From Holophagales bacterium (lineage in GTDB: Bacteria; Acidobacteriota; Thermoanaerobaculia; Multivoradales; Multivoraceae): a stretch of DNA of 64,000 nucleotides. Below are positions 52,577 through 61,730 of this stretch, in pieces. The notes beneath the pieces are model-generated. The model was not told where the DNA came from and searched no databases. It saw only the letters and a program-made list of their open reading frames with translations. The stretch's first letter is position 1. Every line of letters begins with the position of its first letter. The DNA is taken from assembly GCA_009843505.1 (NCBI GenBank), contig VYDI01000034.1, positions 731,956 to 795,955 of the forward strand, given 5' to 3'. The position numbers and the translations under genes are program-made.

Positions 52577-54123
52577 TGTACGCCACCCCCCCGCCCGATA
52601 CGGTTGATCAGACTATCTATGAAGGCCACCAGCCCTGCCGTGTGATCGTTCATCTCACGGTGCGTGCTCCGTAGTTCGGCAGCGAAACCGGTCAGTTCAT
52701 CTTGCAAAGGCGCAAAGGTCTTCACGGCCGCTGCCTGCAGGCCGCGCTCGAATCCCTCTGTTGATTCGGCGACTCGCTGCAGCCGACTACCAGCTTCGTC
52801 GATACCGGCGAGAGCCGATCTGAGTTTCTCGTCCGCAACCGCGAGAGCCTCCGAGAACGACTGCGCGTGGTCAGGCAGTTCCTGGGTGGCGTTCTTCAAG
52901 CCACCGCCGATCTCCACCAGCGTCTTGAACAGGTCATGCTCGTAAACGTCGCCGACCGCCTGCCGCACTGCTTCCCGGGTTCCGTTCAAGAACGTGCCGC
53001 TCAACTCCCTGACACCGTCCTGGAAGTGCACGCGCTGCGTCTCGTTCCCGGCCGCCACCTGCCGTTCCAGTTCGGCCACGAGATTCGCAACCCGCTGCTC
53101 CAGCGACTCTCCCATCACGTCGGCGGCCCTTTCGGCGTGTTCCGAAAAGACGCCGGGCAGCCGGTCGACCGCGCCGCTCACGTCGGCCGCCAGATTCCGA
53201 ACTTGCAGGTCCATATCCTCCTGCGCCTTCTGCCGATCCGTCTCCCACCTCTCCAGGTTCCGCTGCGATTCCACGAGCAGGTCCTTCTGTTGCACGAGCA
53301 CGTCCTTCACTCCCTCAAGGAACCGTTGCTGGTCCGCCCGAATCTCCTCGCGCCAAGAGCGGCGGGACTCACTAAGGACTTTGTTGAGTTCAGCAGGCAT
53401 AGCCCGGAACTCCTCTGTAGCGTCCGCCAGACTGGCCGCGATAGGACCGATCTCCGCGGAAGCGGCCGCCAGCGCAGCCGAGCTCTCTCTAAGGCCTGAC
53501 ACGTTCCTGCCGAAGTCGGCAAAGGCCTCGGGGAGACGCTGGAGGGCCTCACTGAACGCGGCAGCCAGGTCCGAGCGCACGGAGTCGATGAAGGTCTGAC
53601 GAGGCGGAGAGTCGATGCTCGCTCTCTGAAGTTCGGACCGAAACACGTCCAGAGCGCTCTCTATGCGCCTTTCCAGCCTGGGAATCAGCACCAAGAGAAG
53701 TGCCAGGTGATTCGCGACTCCAGCCACACTGACTACGAGAGCGAGCCCCACGAGCAACGGCAAAGCCTCGAGATCGCCCAGGCTCTCAGCGCCGACCGCT
53801 AGCGCCCCCTTCAGGTCCGGATTGGTCGAAACTTCGACGAGGAGGGTGAGCATCGTCCCGCCTACGCCACCTGCAAGCGCCGCGGTCGCGCAGTTCCGGG
53901 CACGATCCCGTGGCGCCAGAACGACCCGGTCCGCATCGTCCATGTACCGAAGCCAGTCAGGTGGCTCGCCCCGAGCGGCGCGCTCATCCAAGTCCCGCTT
54001 CGACTCGCCGAGAACGTCTTCGAGCAGTGCGCCGAAGTCTCTCCGGGCGATCCGCCTCGTCAGATCGAAGATCCAGATCTGAAAACAAATGACGCTGACC
54101 ACTGTCAGCCAGAGAAGGCTCAA
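52573..54123 (-). CDS. MotA/ExbB/ZorA-like membrane protein with long cytoplasmic coiled coil
   Basis: 516 residues from TTG 54123, which overlaps the preceding TGA (TTGA). TM1 2-19 (LLWLTVVSVICFQIWIF), TM2 ~78-99 (AALAGGVGGTMLTLLVEVS) and TM3 ~121-148 (LPLLVGLALVVSVAGVANHL): the small-residue-rich second and third helices are those of the MotA/TolQ/ExbB fold. From ~150 to 510 runs an almost continuous alpha-helical, coiled-coil tail resembling the long ZorA tail or a methyl-accepting-like rod. With the MotB-like partner it should form a proton-driven stator-type complex. Family membership is inferred from layout; a profile search would settle it. Confidence 0.72.
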   Translation of the reverse strand: MSLLWLTVVSVICFQIWIFDLTRRIARRDFGALLEDVLGESKRDLDERAARGEPPDWLRYMDDADRVVLAPRDRARNCATAALAGGVGGTMLTLLVEVSTNPDLKGALAVGAESLGDLEALPLLVGLALVVSVAGVANHLALLLVLIPRLERRIESALDVFRSELQRASIDSPPRQTFIDSVRSDLAAAFSEALQRLPEAFADFGRNVSGLRESSAALAAASAEIGPIAASLADATEEFRAMPAELNKVLSESRRSWREEIRADQQRFLEGVKDVLVQQKDLLVESQRNLERWETDRQKAQEDMDLQVRNLAADVSGAVDRLPGVFSEHAERAADVMGESLEQRVANLVAELERQVAAGNETQRVHFQDGVRELSGTFLNGTREAVRQAVGDVYEHDLFKTLVEIGGGLKNATQELPDHAQSFSEALAVADEKLRSALAGIDEAGSRLQRVAESTEGFERGLQAAAVKTFAPLQDELTGFAAELRSTHREMNDHTAGLVAFIDSLINRIGRGGGVQ

Positions 54124-55610
54124 TCCTCCGGGCTCTCCGCAGCATCGGCCCCTTGCTCTTCGACAGGGCAATCCACTAGATCAACGTCGAATCGCCGCCC
54201 ACCCGCCGGAACAGTCAACAGCGGCAACACGATGCGATAGTCGTCGGGTCTGAGCCTCAGCCGGTCGACGAAGGGTGCCAACTGCACCGTCCTGCCCATC
54301 TCCTCCAGCGTGCTGGACCAACTGTCCCAAACACTCGTATGTTCTTCCGGCAGCGCTCTCGCCGTCACGTCGAGGCGAACCTGACGAGCCGAGTTGGGGT
54401 CCGACGCACGCCAACCCGACAACACGCCGCAGTCCACGGTCACCTCCAGTTCATCGCCGCTTACCGCCGCGGAGAACGCCTCTGGAAACGGCTCCCAGAT
54501 CTGTTCTGGTGCCAAGTCCGTCGGCGCCTCCTCCGCCTCGACCGCCGCCGAGATCAACTGCATTCCATTCTCAAGCCGGCAGACGAACTCCGCAGGGGCT
54601 CGTGTTAGGCAGGCGAAGCCACCCTCATCCTCACGCAGCACCCACTGCGGCTGACTACGTTCGCCGGAGTCACCACGCTCGAACACCTCGCAGGAGAGCG
54701 TCTCCTGAACGGCCCGCGAAGCGGCGGTGAGAAGTTCCCATTGCGCCTCGATTCCAAGGCCCACGAGGTCAGCGTGGATCGACCTCACGACGTCCACTAC
54801 CGCCTCCCTCCCTCTTCCGGCCAGAACCGCGTAGAGGGGCAGCTTCTCGATGCCGGCCAGACGGTGGTACCTGCGGCCCGCCTCGCAGCGCTCGCAGTAC
54901 CAGCAGCCGAGGCCCGCCCGCTCGGGACATCCCGACTCGTGGGTCACGCCCCAGTAGTCGGCCTGAACAGCCAGCAGCGCGAGATGGAACTCGCCGGAGC
55001 GGACATCCTCTGTGGCCAACCAATCAGCGATCTGTGGAGCGATCGCCAGGGGACCGACAAGCTTGTCCGTCGCCATCAGATCGGTCACCACCGCAACGAC
55101 TTCAGCGCGACCGCTCCGAAAGTCAGCAAACGCCTCCGCCAACGCGAGTTCCAGTCGGGTCGATTCACCCTTGAAGTCGCCGCGGGTCAACTCTCGGGGT
55201 GCTTGTGTCGGGGCGAGCCGATGGCCGACTCCTCGCCACTCGATCGAGGCACTACCACCGCCGTATCGTCGGAGAACGTGCTCGCTTGCTAGTTGCGCCA
55301 GTGTGCGCAGCGTAGACGTTTCCTGCCCGGCACGGCCGGACAGGGGAAGAAAGCCTCCGACCGGCGTCGATACATCGATGTACACGCCGATCCGCGACGC
55401 CTCCTCGGGCCGGCCCAAGAGTTCTTCCTGGGCAACTGCGGTCCCCTGCCACCGAGGCTCGACGACTGCGGGCACGCAGAACTCAGACACCTGAAGAGAA
55501 CCCGAGGCGCAGCTTGTGGGGAGCGACGCCAGTAACAGTGCCAATAGCACTGCCGTAACGCTGCTCACCGTTGTTACGGGTCCCGGTCGCCAACCGCCAC
55601 TGCGGATCAT
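54120..55610 (-). CDS. VWA-like exported/lipoprotein component
   Basis: 496 residues from ATG 55610, preceded by GGAGGG (55622-55617) with 6-nt spacing; earlier starts overlap the upstream gene. A hydrophobic leader (VTTVSSVTAVLLALLLASLP) ends at Cys34 in PTSC, an imperfect lipobox. Residues ~73-260 look like a von Willebrand A fold: strand 1 IGVYIDVSTPVGG with a partial MIDAS (Asp79, Ser81) and strand 4 VVAVVTDLMATDK. A cysteine cluster (SGCPERAGLGCWYCERCEAG) follows, then a beta-rich C-terminal half (DELEVTVDCGVLSGW). Likely anchored facing the periplasm, where it could dock on the stator. No named family. Confidence 0.65.
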   Translation of the reverse strand: MIRSGGWRPGPVTTVSSVTAVLLALLLASLPTSCASGSLQVSEFCVPAVVEPRWQGTAVAQEELLGRPEEASRIGVYIDVSTPVGGFLPLSGRAGQETSTLRTLAQLASEHVLRRYGGGSASIEWRGVGHRLAPTQAPRELTRGDFKGESTRLELALAEAFADFRSGRAEVVAVVTDLMATDKLVGPLAIAPQIADWLATEDVRSGEFHLALLAVQADYWGVTHESGCPERAGLGCWYCERCEAGRRYHRLAGIEKLPLYAVLAGRGREAVVDVVRSIHADLVGLGIEAQWELLTAASRAVQETLSCEVFERGDSGERSQPQWVLREDEGGFACLTRAPAEFVCRLENGMQLISAAVEAEEAPTDLAPEQIWEPFPEAFSAAVSGDELEVTVDCGVLSGWRASDPNSARQVRLDVTARALPEEHTSVWDSWSSTLEEMGRTVQLAPFVDRLRLRPDDYRIVLPLLTVPAGGRRFDVDLVDCPVEEQGADAAESPED

Positions 55611-55623
55611 CTTGAGCCCTCCG

Positions 55624-55941
55624 TCATCTCGTGCCATCCCTCCGACCTGCGCCATCTCCAACACCCTCGGCGTTCGCTCCTCGCATCCTCACAGCCAAGC
55701 GTCGGAGATCGCCAAGCACCGCCAGCGTGTCCCTTCGTCCCAAGACCAACTCGCCCCGCGCCCTCTCCCTCTCAAGCGCCGACGCAAGTGCTTGACGCGT
55801 CGATTCCATCTCGGCTTCCATCCTTCGCAGCCGAAGGAACAGCCAAGACCATCCAGCAAGGCCGACAGCCGCGGCAAACATGGCTAAACCACGCGCTATC
55901 GGCAAGTCGAGCCATTCCCGCAGCGGGACAAACACGCTCAA
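55624..55941 (-). CDS. Small single-span membrane protein with coiled coil
   Basis: 105 residues from TTG 55941 (GAGG 5 nt upstream); GTG 55935 is a close alternative. One transmembrane helix (~17-36, GLAMFAAAVGLAGWSWLFLR) then a charged helical region (RRMEAEMESTRQALASALER) ending in a Gly/Arg-rich tail. It sits 30 bp after the 302-residue membrane protein and 13 bp before the VWA-like gene, so it belongs to the operon. No family recognised. Confidence 0.6.
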   Translation of the reverse strand: MSVFVPLREWLDLPIARGLAMFAAAVGLAGWSWLFLRLRRMEAEMESTRQALASALERERARGELVLGRRDTLAVLGDLRRLAVRMRGANAEGVGDGAGRRDGTR

Positions 55942-55971
55942 GTCGTCCTCGCGTCCGGCTTCTCGCCGCCA

Positions 55972-56880
55972 TCAAGAAACAGCACCCTTCCTCACCTCCA
56001 GCAAACCGTCCTCTGTGCGTCTGCCCACGGCCAACTCAACAACGTCGTTGACCCGGCGCGAGAGACTGCGGTCACCGCGGTCCTCGAACCAGCGCCCGAC
56101 TGCTCCCGGCGACTTGGCAAAGCTGGGAACCAAGTAACAGGCGCCATCGGGAGCACCCGTAGGCACTACGAGTACATCGTCGCCCGCACCGACGTCCCTG
56201 CCCTCGAGCACTTCCGCCGCGCAACCTCGCTCGGTCAACTCCGCACGAAGACCAGCCGCCCGGAAGTGGCCATCTCCTTCGTCTCTGTAGTGACGCCAAC
56301 AACAGACGAGCGCATCGGGGCTAAGTAGCGCAGGCGCGGACACGTCGGCCGAACTCCGGACCACGCTGCCTTCGCCCACACTCTTGACTTCGGCAGGGCG
56401 CTCGCCTTCCCGTCCTGAGGCAGGAACGGACTGCGCCAATGTGGCCTCCGGGGCATGCCGCGGGACTGCAAGCTCAGACGGCCCAGATACACGCTCTGCT
56501 GAACGGGGCCCCGAAGGCGCTCGATTCTCACGAACGAGACCTCGACTTGCCGTCTCAGCAACGCCGCGAGTTGTCCGGTTGGCGTCGTCGTCATAGTCGG
56601 CGGAAGAGGAAGACTCAACGACACGCGGCTCCTCCGGCAAGCCGGCGCTGGTCTGCCCGTGAGCCGCCGGTCCGGACCTCTGGCTAACCGCCCCGAACAC
56701 GAGGCAGACCCCCGAGGCTAGGGCAGCAACGCTCACTACCGCTCCCATGGGTATGCCCCAAGGTAACTCGCGGCTCAACCAAGGCGGAAGATCCCCGGGA
56801 ACGCCAAACGCGAGTACTGTGCCGACGCTGGCCAGGTAGCTGCCCAGCGCCGCTAAACCCAGCCGGCTGCGAACGCTCAT
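55972..56880 (-). CDS. Two-span membrane protein with C-terminal globular domain
   Basis: 302 residues from ATG 56880, sharing one base with the stop of the 1599-residue gene (TGATG). TM1 ~8-27 (LAALGSYLASVGTVLAFGV) and TM2 ~42-65 (IPMGAVVSVAALASGVCLVF), then a 130-residue Ser/Glu/Arg-rich disordered linker, then a cytoplasmic domain (~200-302; CCWRHYRDEGDGHFRAAGL, VLVVPTGAPDGACYLVPSFA, AVGRWFEDRGDRSLSRRVND) ending in a small beta region GLLEVRKGAVS. Translational coupling to the Hsp70-like protein suggests it recruits that protein to the membrane. Unknown family. Confidence 0.65.
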   Translation of the reverse strand: MSVRSRLGLAALGSYLASVGTVLAFGVPGDLPPWLSRELPWGIPMGAVVSVAALASGVCLVFGAVSQRSGPAAHGQTSAGLPEEPRVVESSSSADYDDDANRTTRGVAETASRGLVRENRAPSGPRSAERVSGPSELAVPRHAPEATLAQSVPASGREGERPAEVKSVGEGSVVRSSADVSAPALLSPDALVCCWRHYRDEGDGHFRAAGLRAELTERGCAAEVLEGRDVGAGDDVLVVPTGAPDGACYLVPSFAKSPGAVGRWFEDRGDRSLSRRVNDVVELAVGRRTEDGLLEVRKGAVS

Positions 56881-59800
56881 CACTCGTCGTCCAGCAGCTT
56901 TGCGGACTCGAACGCCTCCTCCCATACCCAAGCGGCTACGTCGGCCTCGAACGCACTCTCGTTTCGGTCTCCGCGCGCCTCAAGCTTTGTGTTAACCCGA
57001 CGCTTCCGGACAGTCGCGAGATCCTGCAGGACTAACGTTTCATCGGAAGAAGGGCTCAATCGAATCGGCGGCTCGATGCGCCCTAACTCCACGCGAGTGG
57101 AATCCGAACCGACATCGAAGGGCTGTGCCTGGTACCAAGGCACCCGCCTTCCAGGCGCCGCCTCTCCCAGAAGATCCAGATCGACGAGCACGAATCTCTT
57201 CCGCCTGAGCCGAGCTTCGTCGTCAGACAGTGCCTCTCCTGCCGCGCGGCAGATCGGCGCAAGCTTCGGATTCTCAGACCGACCTGTCGGCTCCTGCCAG
57301 CGCGACGCTGAAGGCGGGTTGACTTGGGCCTCTTCGAGCTTGTCCCAGAGTTCTGAGACGCGTATCTGCAACTGGCCGCGCACCCAGTTCTGAGTGTCTT
57401 CATAGCTGGGCGAGTCGTGCCAAAGCCGCCAGCCATTGCCGCGAAGTTGTAGCCACAACCTAAGGCTGTCTTGATACTCACCTGCCTGTTCCTGCCAGTG
57501 CGTGCCGAGGTAGGCAACCACGTTCCGAGCCACATAGTCCACCAGCAGGCGGAAATAGCGAGTTATCAGAGCTCGCGCCTCCTGCGCTCCAGCAGAGTGT
57601 TCGAAACCGTGCAGGTTCAATGCCGGGGCCCGGCTTCCGTGCTGGCCTACGCCGAACAGGGCGTTTGATCCTTGCGCCCGCATCCAGGCTCGCAGCTGCT
57701 TCTCACACTCCTCGACATCGTCTAAGGACCACTCGCCAGCACTAGGCAAGAAGCGCTTCGGAGAAGCCGCCAACTTCCGGAGTAGCAGATTCGCTCCTAC
57801 GCGAACGCTGTCGGCCACCTCCCGAAAGTGTACGCCGGGAGCATCCTCCGCTGAAATGAAGAGATCCAACGTGCCGCCACCGAGATCAGCCACCACGCTG
57901 ACGTCCCCAGCGCGATTCGTTCCACCTCGTGCCGCTCTCGACTCATCGTAGGTGCCTACACCACCCACCAAGCTCAAGGCCACGCCCGTGCTCGCACTAC
58001 AACTGTCCAGCACACGTCGAGCCACCCGCCTGTATTGCCTCACTTCCTCAGGCGTACTCCGCAGTGGATACGTAAAGGTCACATCGACGCGTAGCGGCAG
58101 GCCCTGTTCACGTTCGATGACATCGGCGAGGACTTGCTCCACGACCATTCCCAAGTACGTCTCGCGCAACGCATCCTCGTGGTTCCGGAACGCCTTGTAC
58201 GACGAATCCCACTTGAAGTCAGAGACGATGTGCCGCGCAAGCTCGTTGCGATAGCCCCCCAGGTTCATCGGTGGGATGAAGCAATCCTGCCCCGGCTTCC
58301 ACTCACCGATCCGATCCGCAGCGTACTCGGCGAGTGGTCGCCGAGTGAGCAACTCCGACGGCAAGAGCGACTCCGCTTCGGCTGGAAGTTCGCTCACGTA
58401 GGTCGGGAACCACGTAGCGCGAGGCAACAGGTCGTCCTCGCAGTGTCTGCGGTTCTCGCTGACATGATGGCTCAACCGCGACTCCGGCTTTCTGGCGAGC
58501 TGAGGCGACAGACCGACTGGCCGCCCTTCGGTAGCGTCTTCCGACCGCAGCGCCGCCACGGTGTGCGAGGTGCCGAAATCAACACCCAACCGGAACGTCC
58601 TGTCGACCGAGCCGACCGCGCTCAACTGAACGAGGTAGATCCCCTCCTCGCGATCAGACGTCGTGTTACGTGCGACCAAAGCTAGCGGCGGCCCGCCGGT
58701 GTGACGGCGTTGAGAACCAGTCTCGAAGGAAAGCGGTCCGCTTCCGTAGTCCCACTCGGTGTCCGCGCGGCGCCGCCGAACTACGCCGGCATCCGGGTCG
58801 AGCCACAAGGCGTCCACTCGAATCCGACGATCCGTGCAGTGGTCATAGACGTAGTAGGCCCGCCACGGCTTGCCGCCTGTCGAACGGAAGCTCGGCCACA
58901 CCATCCAATGGCTCCGGTGCGGTTCACCGGGGATCTGAAGTACATACGGTTGGACGTCCTTACGACCTCGAAGACGCAGGCTCCATTCCGCCACTCGGTT
59001 GCCCGCTCGCTCGCGCTCACTGGGTCGGAACTGTGCCGTATCGATCCTCTCTCCTGCCTTCAATGCCTTCAAGAGGTGTCGGCCGTCGGTGGTCAGGACA
59101 AGGTCCAGGAAGGCCGAGTGGATCGGCAACGTCGGGAAGATGTCCTCCCCAGATGGGGCCAAAGACCCGGGGACCACCCGATCCTGACGCATCGGTGTGC
59201 ACGACCGCACGATGAGGGTGTCCCGGTCTAGCACCAGCGTGTCGTCGAGGACGCACTGCTCGACTTCGTTAGAGCCCGATCGAGTGAAGATCCTGAGCTG
59301 CCGGCTGTCCACGTCCTCTCGCCAGCCTTCGATCCTTCCCTGGAGCTGCAACTTGTCGAGGTGTTTCTTCCAATAGCCTGAGAGCGGTTCCCTGCGACCT
59401 GGCATCTCGAAATCAACCTTGGAGTAGCTTCCGTCCTCCAGGCGATCTAGGCCCTTGACTCTCTCCTCGAGAACGGCCCGGTCGATCACGGGAATGCTCC
59501 CGTCCACCACAGGCGGCGACACGCCCGACCTCCGGGTCGGCAGGCTGATCTTGATGAGCTCCTCGCCCCAGCGGGTGACGAGCCGCGTGCCCATACCGAA
59601 CGCCTGCTGGCGTGGTGATCCGCTCTGGTCCTCGAAGATGGCTCTGACCCACGGCGGCGATTGCCCGTCGTGGACGGACACCGCCCGCTCCTGCCAGAGC
59701 CGGAGCTGATCCACTTCCGCTTGCGCCCTCCGCCACTCGACAGGGCCAGGTCGCGTTGCCCAGTCATCGCGGGCCACTTCGCCCGTGAGCTTCGCCCACA

Positions 59801-61679
59801 GTTCGGACCAGACTTCCAGGTTCGTCCGATCCGACGACAGCAAGGGCACCGGCGCCAGCAGCGTCTCCGGCGAGCTAAAGCCCAAGACGATCCCCCCTGA
59901 GTTCCTCGGATAGACGACGACGTGGGTCGCAAGGCCCTTCATGCCGGCGGCTCGCCGGTCGGCCACTAGGCGTTCCAGCGACCGGTTCGAGTTGGAGGCA
60001 TGAAGCGCGTCGATCTCGGGCAACTCGCGCAGTTCGAGCTCTTCACGCATCAGCCCTAGCAGCAGCATCTCAAGCTGGCGCCGGGCCTCGGGCCTGCCCT
60101 GCTCGATCGCGTATCGGAAGTAGTCCGAGGCGGCGACAGGGCTTGGCCAACCGTTCGGTGTAACGAAGTCGGGGTCGACGAACGCCGTCAGAGTTGCTCC
60201 GATGCTCTGATCGGGGATCGCCTGCAAGCGCCCAGGTCCTCTCGCCGCAGGAGACAGGCCCTCGCCGCGAAGCGGCGGCCAGTAGCCGCCGTTGACTCTG
60301 CCCGGACGATTCTCTAGGCCGTTCCGGGAACTCGCGTCCTCAGTGATCCAACGGGCAAGCCACTGGAACACCGTGCGCGCCGCATCGGAAGGACTCCGAC
60401 TGCCTTCGTTCAAACGAAGGGGATGTCGAGTCAGTCGGTCGCGCACTGACCGCTCAAGCGTGAACTCACCGCCTACGACCGGCTCCACCTTGAGGACACT
60501 GTCCAGCCAGCGTAGGTGCTCGCGGAACTCCCCAGCGAGCACGGCCAACTCCTCGCCAACCCGCGCGGCGTCGGCAACGCAATCAAGCAGAGCCGGCTTC
60601 ACCCCGGACCACGGCACGCCGCCGCGTGCCCGAAGGAGGACCTTCGCAAACGCCTCCAGGCCGTCCGCGAGAGTCGCGGCACGGTTCGCCAGACACTGCA
60701 GCGTACCGCCGGGGATCTCCGTACCGCCCCCGAGCTTCCCCGGATCCTCCGCACCCATCTGGTAGAGCCCGGCGGGCAGGTTCTCCGTGTAGTGCCGCAG
60801 TGCACAGAGAGCAGCCACACCGTGCAGGTAGGACTCCCAGACCGGCTGCTGCGTATCCGACGTGTAGGTCCGCGCGGCCAATTGCTGCTCGGTTGATCCC
60901 ACCGGCACCGTGGCCACGTGTCGCGCGAGCCGCTCGCCGTAGAACTGCAACGCCGAGTTTGCGTTCTCCGTCATCGCGTCGTTTCGTAGCTGAGCCCTAT
61001 TCCGCGTCTCGTCGTCCAGGCCTCGCGTTTCGAATCGGAACCAACTCAGCACCATTGCGGCCATCACGTCCGCGCCGGCCCGTTCGAACTCCAACGCCAA
61101 GCTCGGGCCCACCGATGCGCCCGTGCCACCGACGCCCGAACCCACAACCGCCACCCGCCCCCGTTCCTCGAGCAGCCGCTCGTAGCCTTCCTCGTTGTTC
61201 TTGCCGCTCGCGTTGCGGTCCTGCTTCTTCAGTTCGAGCAGCAGGGAACCAACGGCCGGAGACCCCATCATTCCGCGGGAGTAGGCGATCTGTCGCTGCG
61301 GCACGGCCGTCAGGACACTGAGGTAAGCGGAATCGGCGAATCTCCGCTCCAGTCGATCGTTGGGAGCATCGAACCAATTCCTGTCCGGGCCTACCGGAAG
61401 CGGAGTCACTTCCCTGCACAACGGTTCGGGCCTTCCAGTCGCATCAAGCCAGTCGTGGGCCGCCGGGTGGTCGGAGACGAGTTGGCGGGTCAACTGCCAC
61501 GCCGTCTTCTTTTCGCGGCCATCGCCCGCGTCCTGGTCGACCAGGAAGATGGACGGAAACTCAAGAGCCGCCCCGCCGGGTCCCCGGAAGAAGCCGAGCG
61601 CATGTCCGAGAGCGTGAAGGCGCACGAAGGCGAGAGCCACGTGAGCGCCAGTTCCGCCACAAGCCACCAAGGCGTTCAA
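56880..61679 (-). CDS. Tubulin-like domain fused to Hsp70/actin-like ATPase (1599 aa)
   Basis: 1599 residues from TTG 61679. N terminus NALVACGGTGAHVALAFVR resembles the first nucleotide loop of tubulin-like (Tubulin_2) proteins; Gly180-Ser-Gly-Val-Gly-Gly-Thr-Gly187 (VVGSGVGGTGASVGPSLALE) matches the tubulin signature GGGTGSG. A long middle part (~600-1000) is not recognised. From ~1028 an Hsp70/actin ATPase starts: phosphate-1 LGVDFGTSHTVAAL (Asp1034), phosphate-2 ADLGGGTLDLF (Asp1265), and ALSLVGGVGTYDESRA just before it as a connecting motif. The C terminus (~1400-1599) has helices like a lid or adaptor. Core of the seven-gene operon; probably a nucleotide-driven switch or scaffold at the membrane. 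Each half is known separately; I do not recall this fusion. Confidence 0.8.
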   Translation of the reverse strand: MNALVACGGTGAHVALAFVRLHALGHALGFFRGPGGAALEFPSIFLVDQDAGDGREKKTAWQLTRQLVSDHPAAHDWLDATGRPEPLCREVTPLPVGPDRNWFDAPNDRLERRFADSAYLSVLTAVPQRQIAYSRGMMGSPAVGSLLLELKKQDRNASGKNNEEGYERLLEERGRVAVVGSGVGGTGASVGPSLALEFERAGADVMAAMVLSWFRFETRGLDDETRNRAQLRNDAMTENANSALQFYGERLARHVATVPVGSTEQQLAARTYTSDTQQPVWESYLHGVAALCALRHYTENLPAGLYQMGAEDPGKLGGGTEIPGGTLQCLANRAATLADGLEAFAKVLLRARGGVPWSGVKPALLDCVADAARVGEELAVLAGEFREHLRWLDSVLKVEPVVGGEFTLERSVRDRLTRHPLRLNEGSRSPSDAARTVFQWLARWITEDASSRNGLENRPGRVNGGYWPPLRGEGLSPAARGPGRLQAIPDQSIGATLTAFVDPDFVTPNGWPSPVAASDYFRYAIEQGRPEARRQLEMLLLGLMREELELRELPEIDALHASNSNRSLERLVADRRAAGMKGLATHVVVYPRNSGGIVLGFSSPETLLAPVPLLSSDRTNLEVWSELWAKLTGEVARDDWATRPGPVEWRRAQAEVDQLRLWQERAVSVHDGQSPPWVRAIFEDQSGSPRQQAFGMGTRLVTRWGEELIKISLPTRRSGVSPPVVDGSIPVIDRAVLEERVKGLDRLEDGSYSKVDFEMPGRREPLSGYWKKHLDKLQLQGRIEGWREDVDSRQLRIFTRSGSNEVEQCVLDDTLVLDRDTLIVRSCTPMRQDRVVPGSLAPSGEDIFPTLPIHSAFLDLVLTTDGRHLLKALKAGERIDTAQFRPSERERAGNRVAEWSLRLRGRKDVQPYVLQIPGEPHRSHWMVWPSFRSTGGKPWRAYYVYDHCTDRRIRVDALWLDPDAGVVRRRRADTEWDYGSGPLSFETGSQRRHTGGPPLALVARNTTSDREEGIYLVQLSAVGSVDRTFRLGVDFGTSHTVAALRSEDATEGRPVGLSPQLARKPESRLSHHVSENRRHCEDDLLPRATWFPTYVSELPAEAESLLPSELLTRRPLAEYAADRIGEWKPGQDCFIPPMNLGGYRNELARHIVSDFKWDSSYKAFRNHEDALRETYLGMVVEQVLADVIEREQGLPLRVDVTFTYPLRSTPEEVRQYRRVARRVLDSCSASTGVALSLVGGVGTYDESRAARGGTNRAGDVSVVADLGGGTLDLFISAEDAPGVHFREVADSVRVGANLLLRKLAASPKRFLPSAGEWSLDDVEECEKQLRAWMRAQGSNALFGVGQHGSRAPALNLHGFEHSAGAQEARALITRYFRLLVDYVARNVVAYLGTHWQEQAGEYQDSLRLWLQLRGNGWRLWHDSPSYEDTQNWVRGQLQIRVSELWDKLEEAQVNPPSASRWQEPTGRSENPKLAPICRAAGEALSDDEARLRRKRFVLVDLDLLGEAAPGRRVPWYQAQPFDVGSDSTRVELGRIEPPIRLSPSSDETLVLQDLATVRKRRVNTKLEARGDRNESAFEADVAAWVWEEAFESAKLLDDE

Positions 61680-61730
61680 CGGGATCCCCCCGGAACCAAG
61701 CGATAGACGATCACGATACGCTCCTCCTCC

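Noticed and set aside
51977..54123. Calling the stator-like pair a Zorya system
   Set aside because: Only the ZorA/ZorB-like layout is shared; no ZorC, no SNF2-type ZorD helicase and no HNH ZorE are present, and the partners are of other families.
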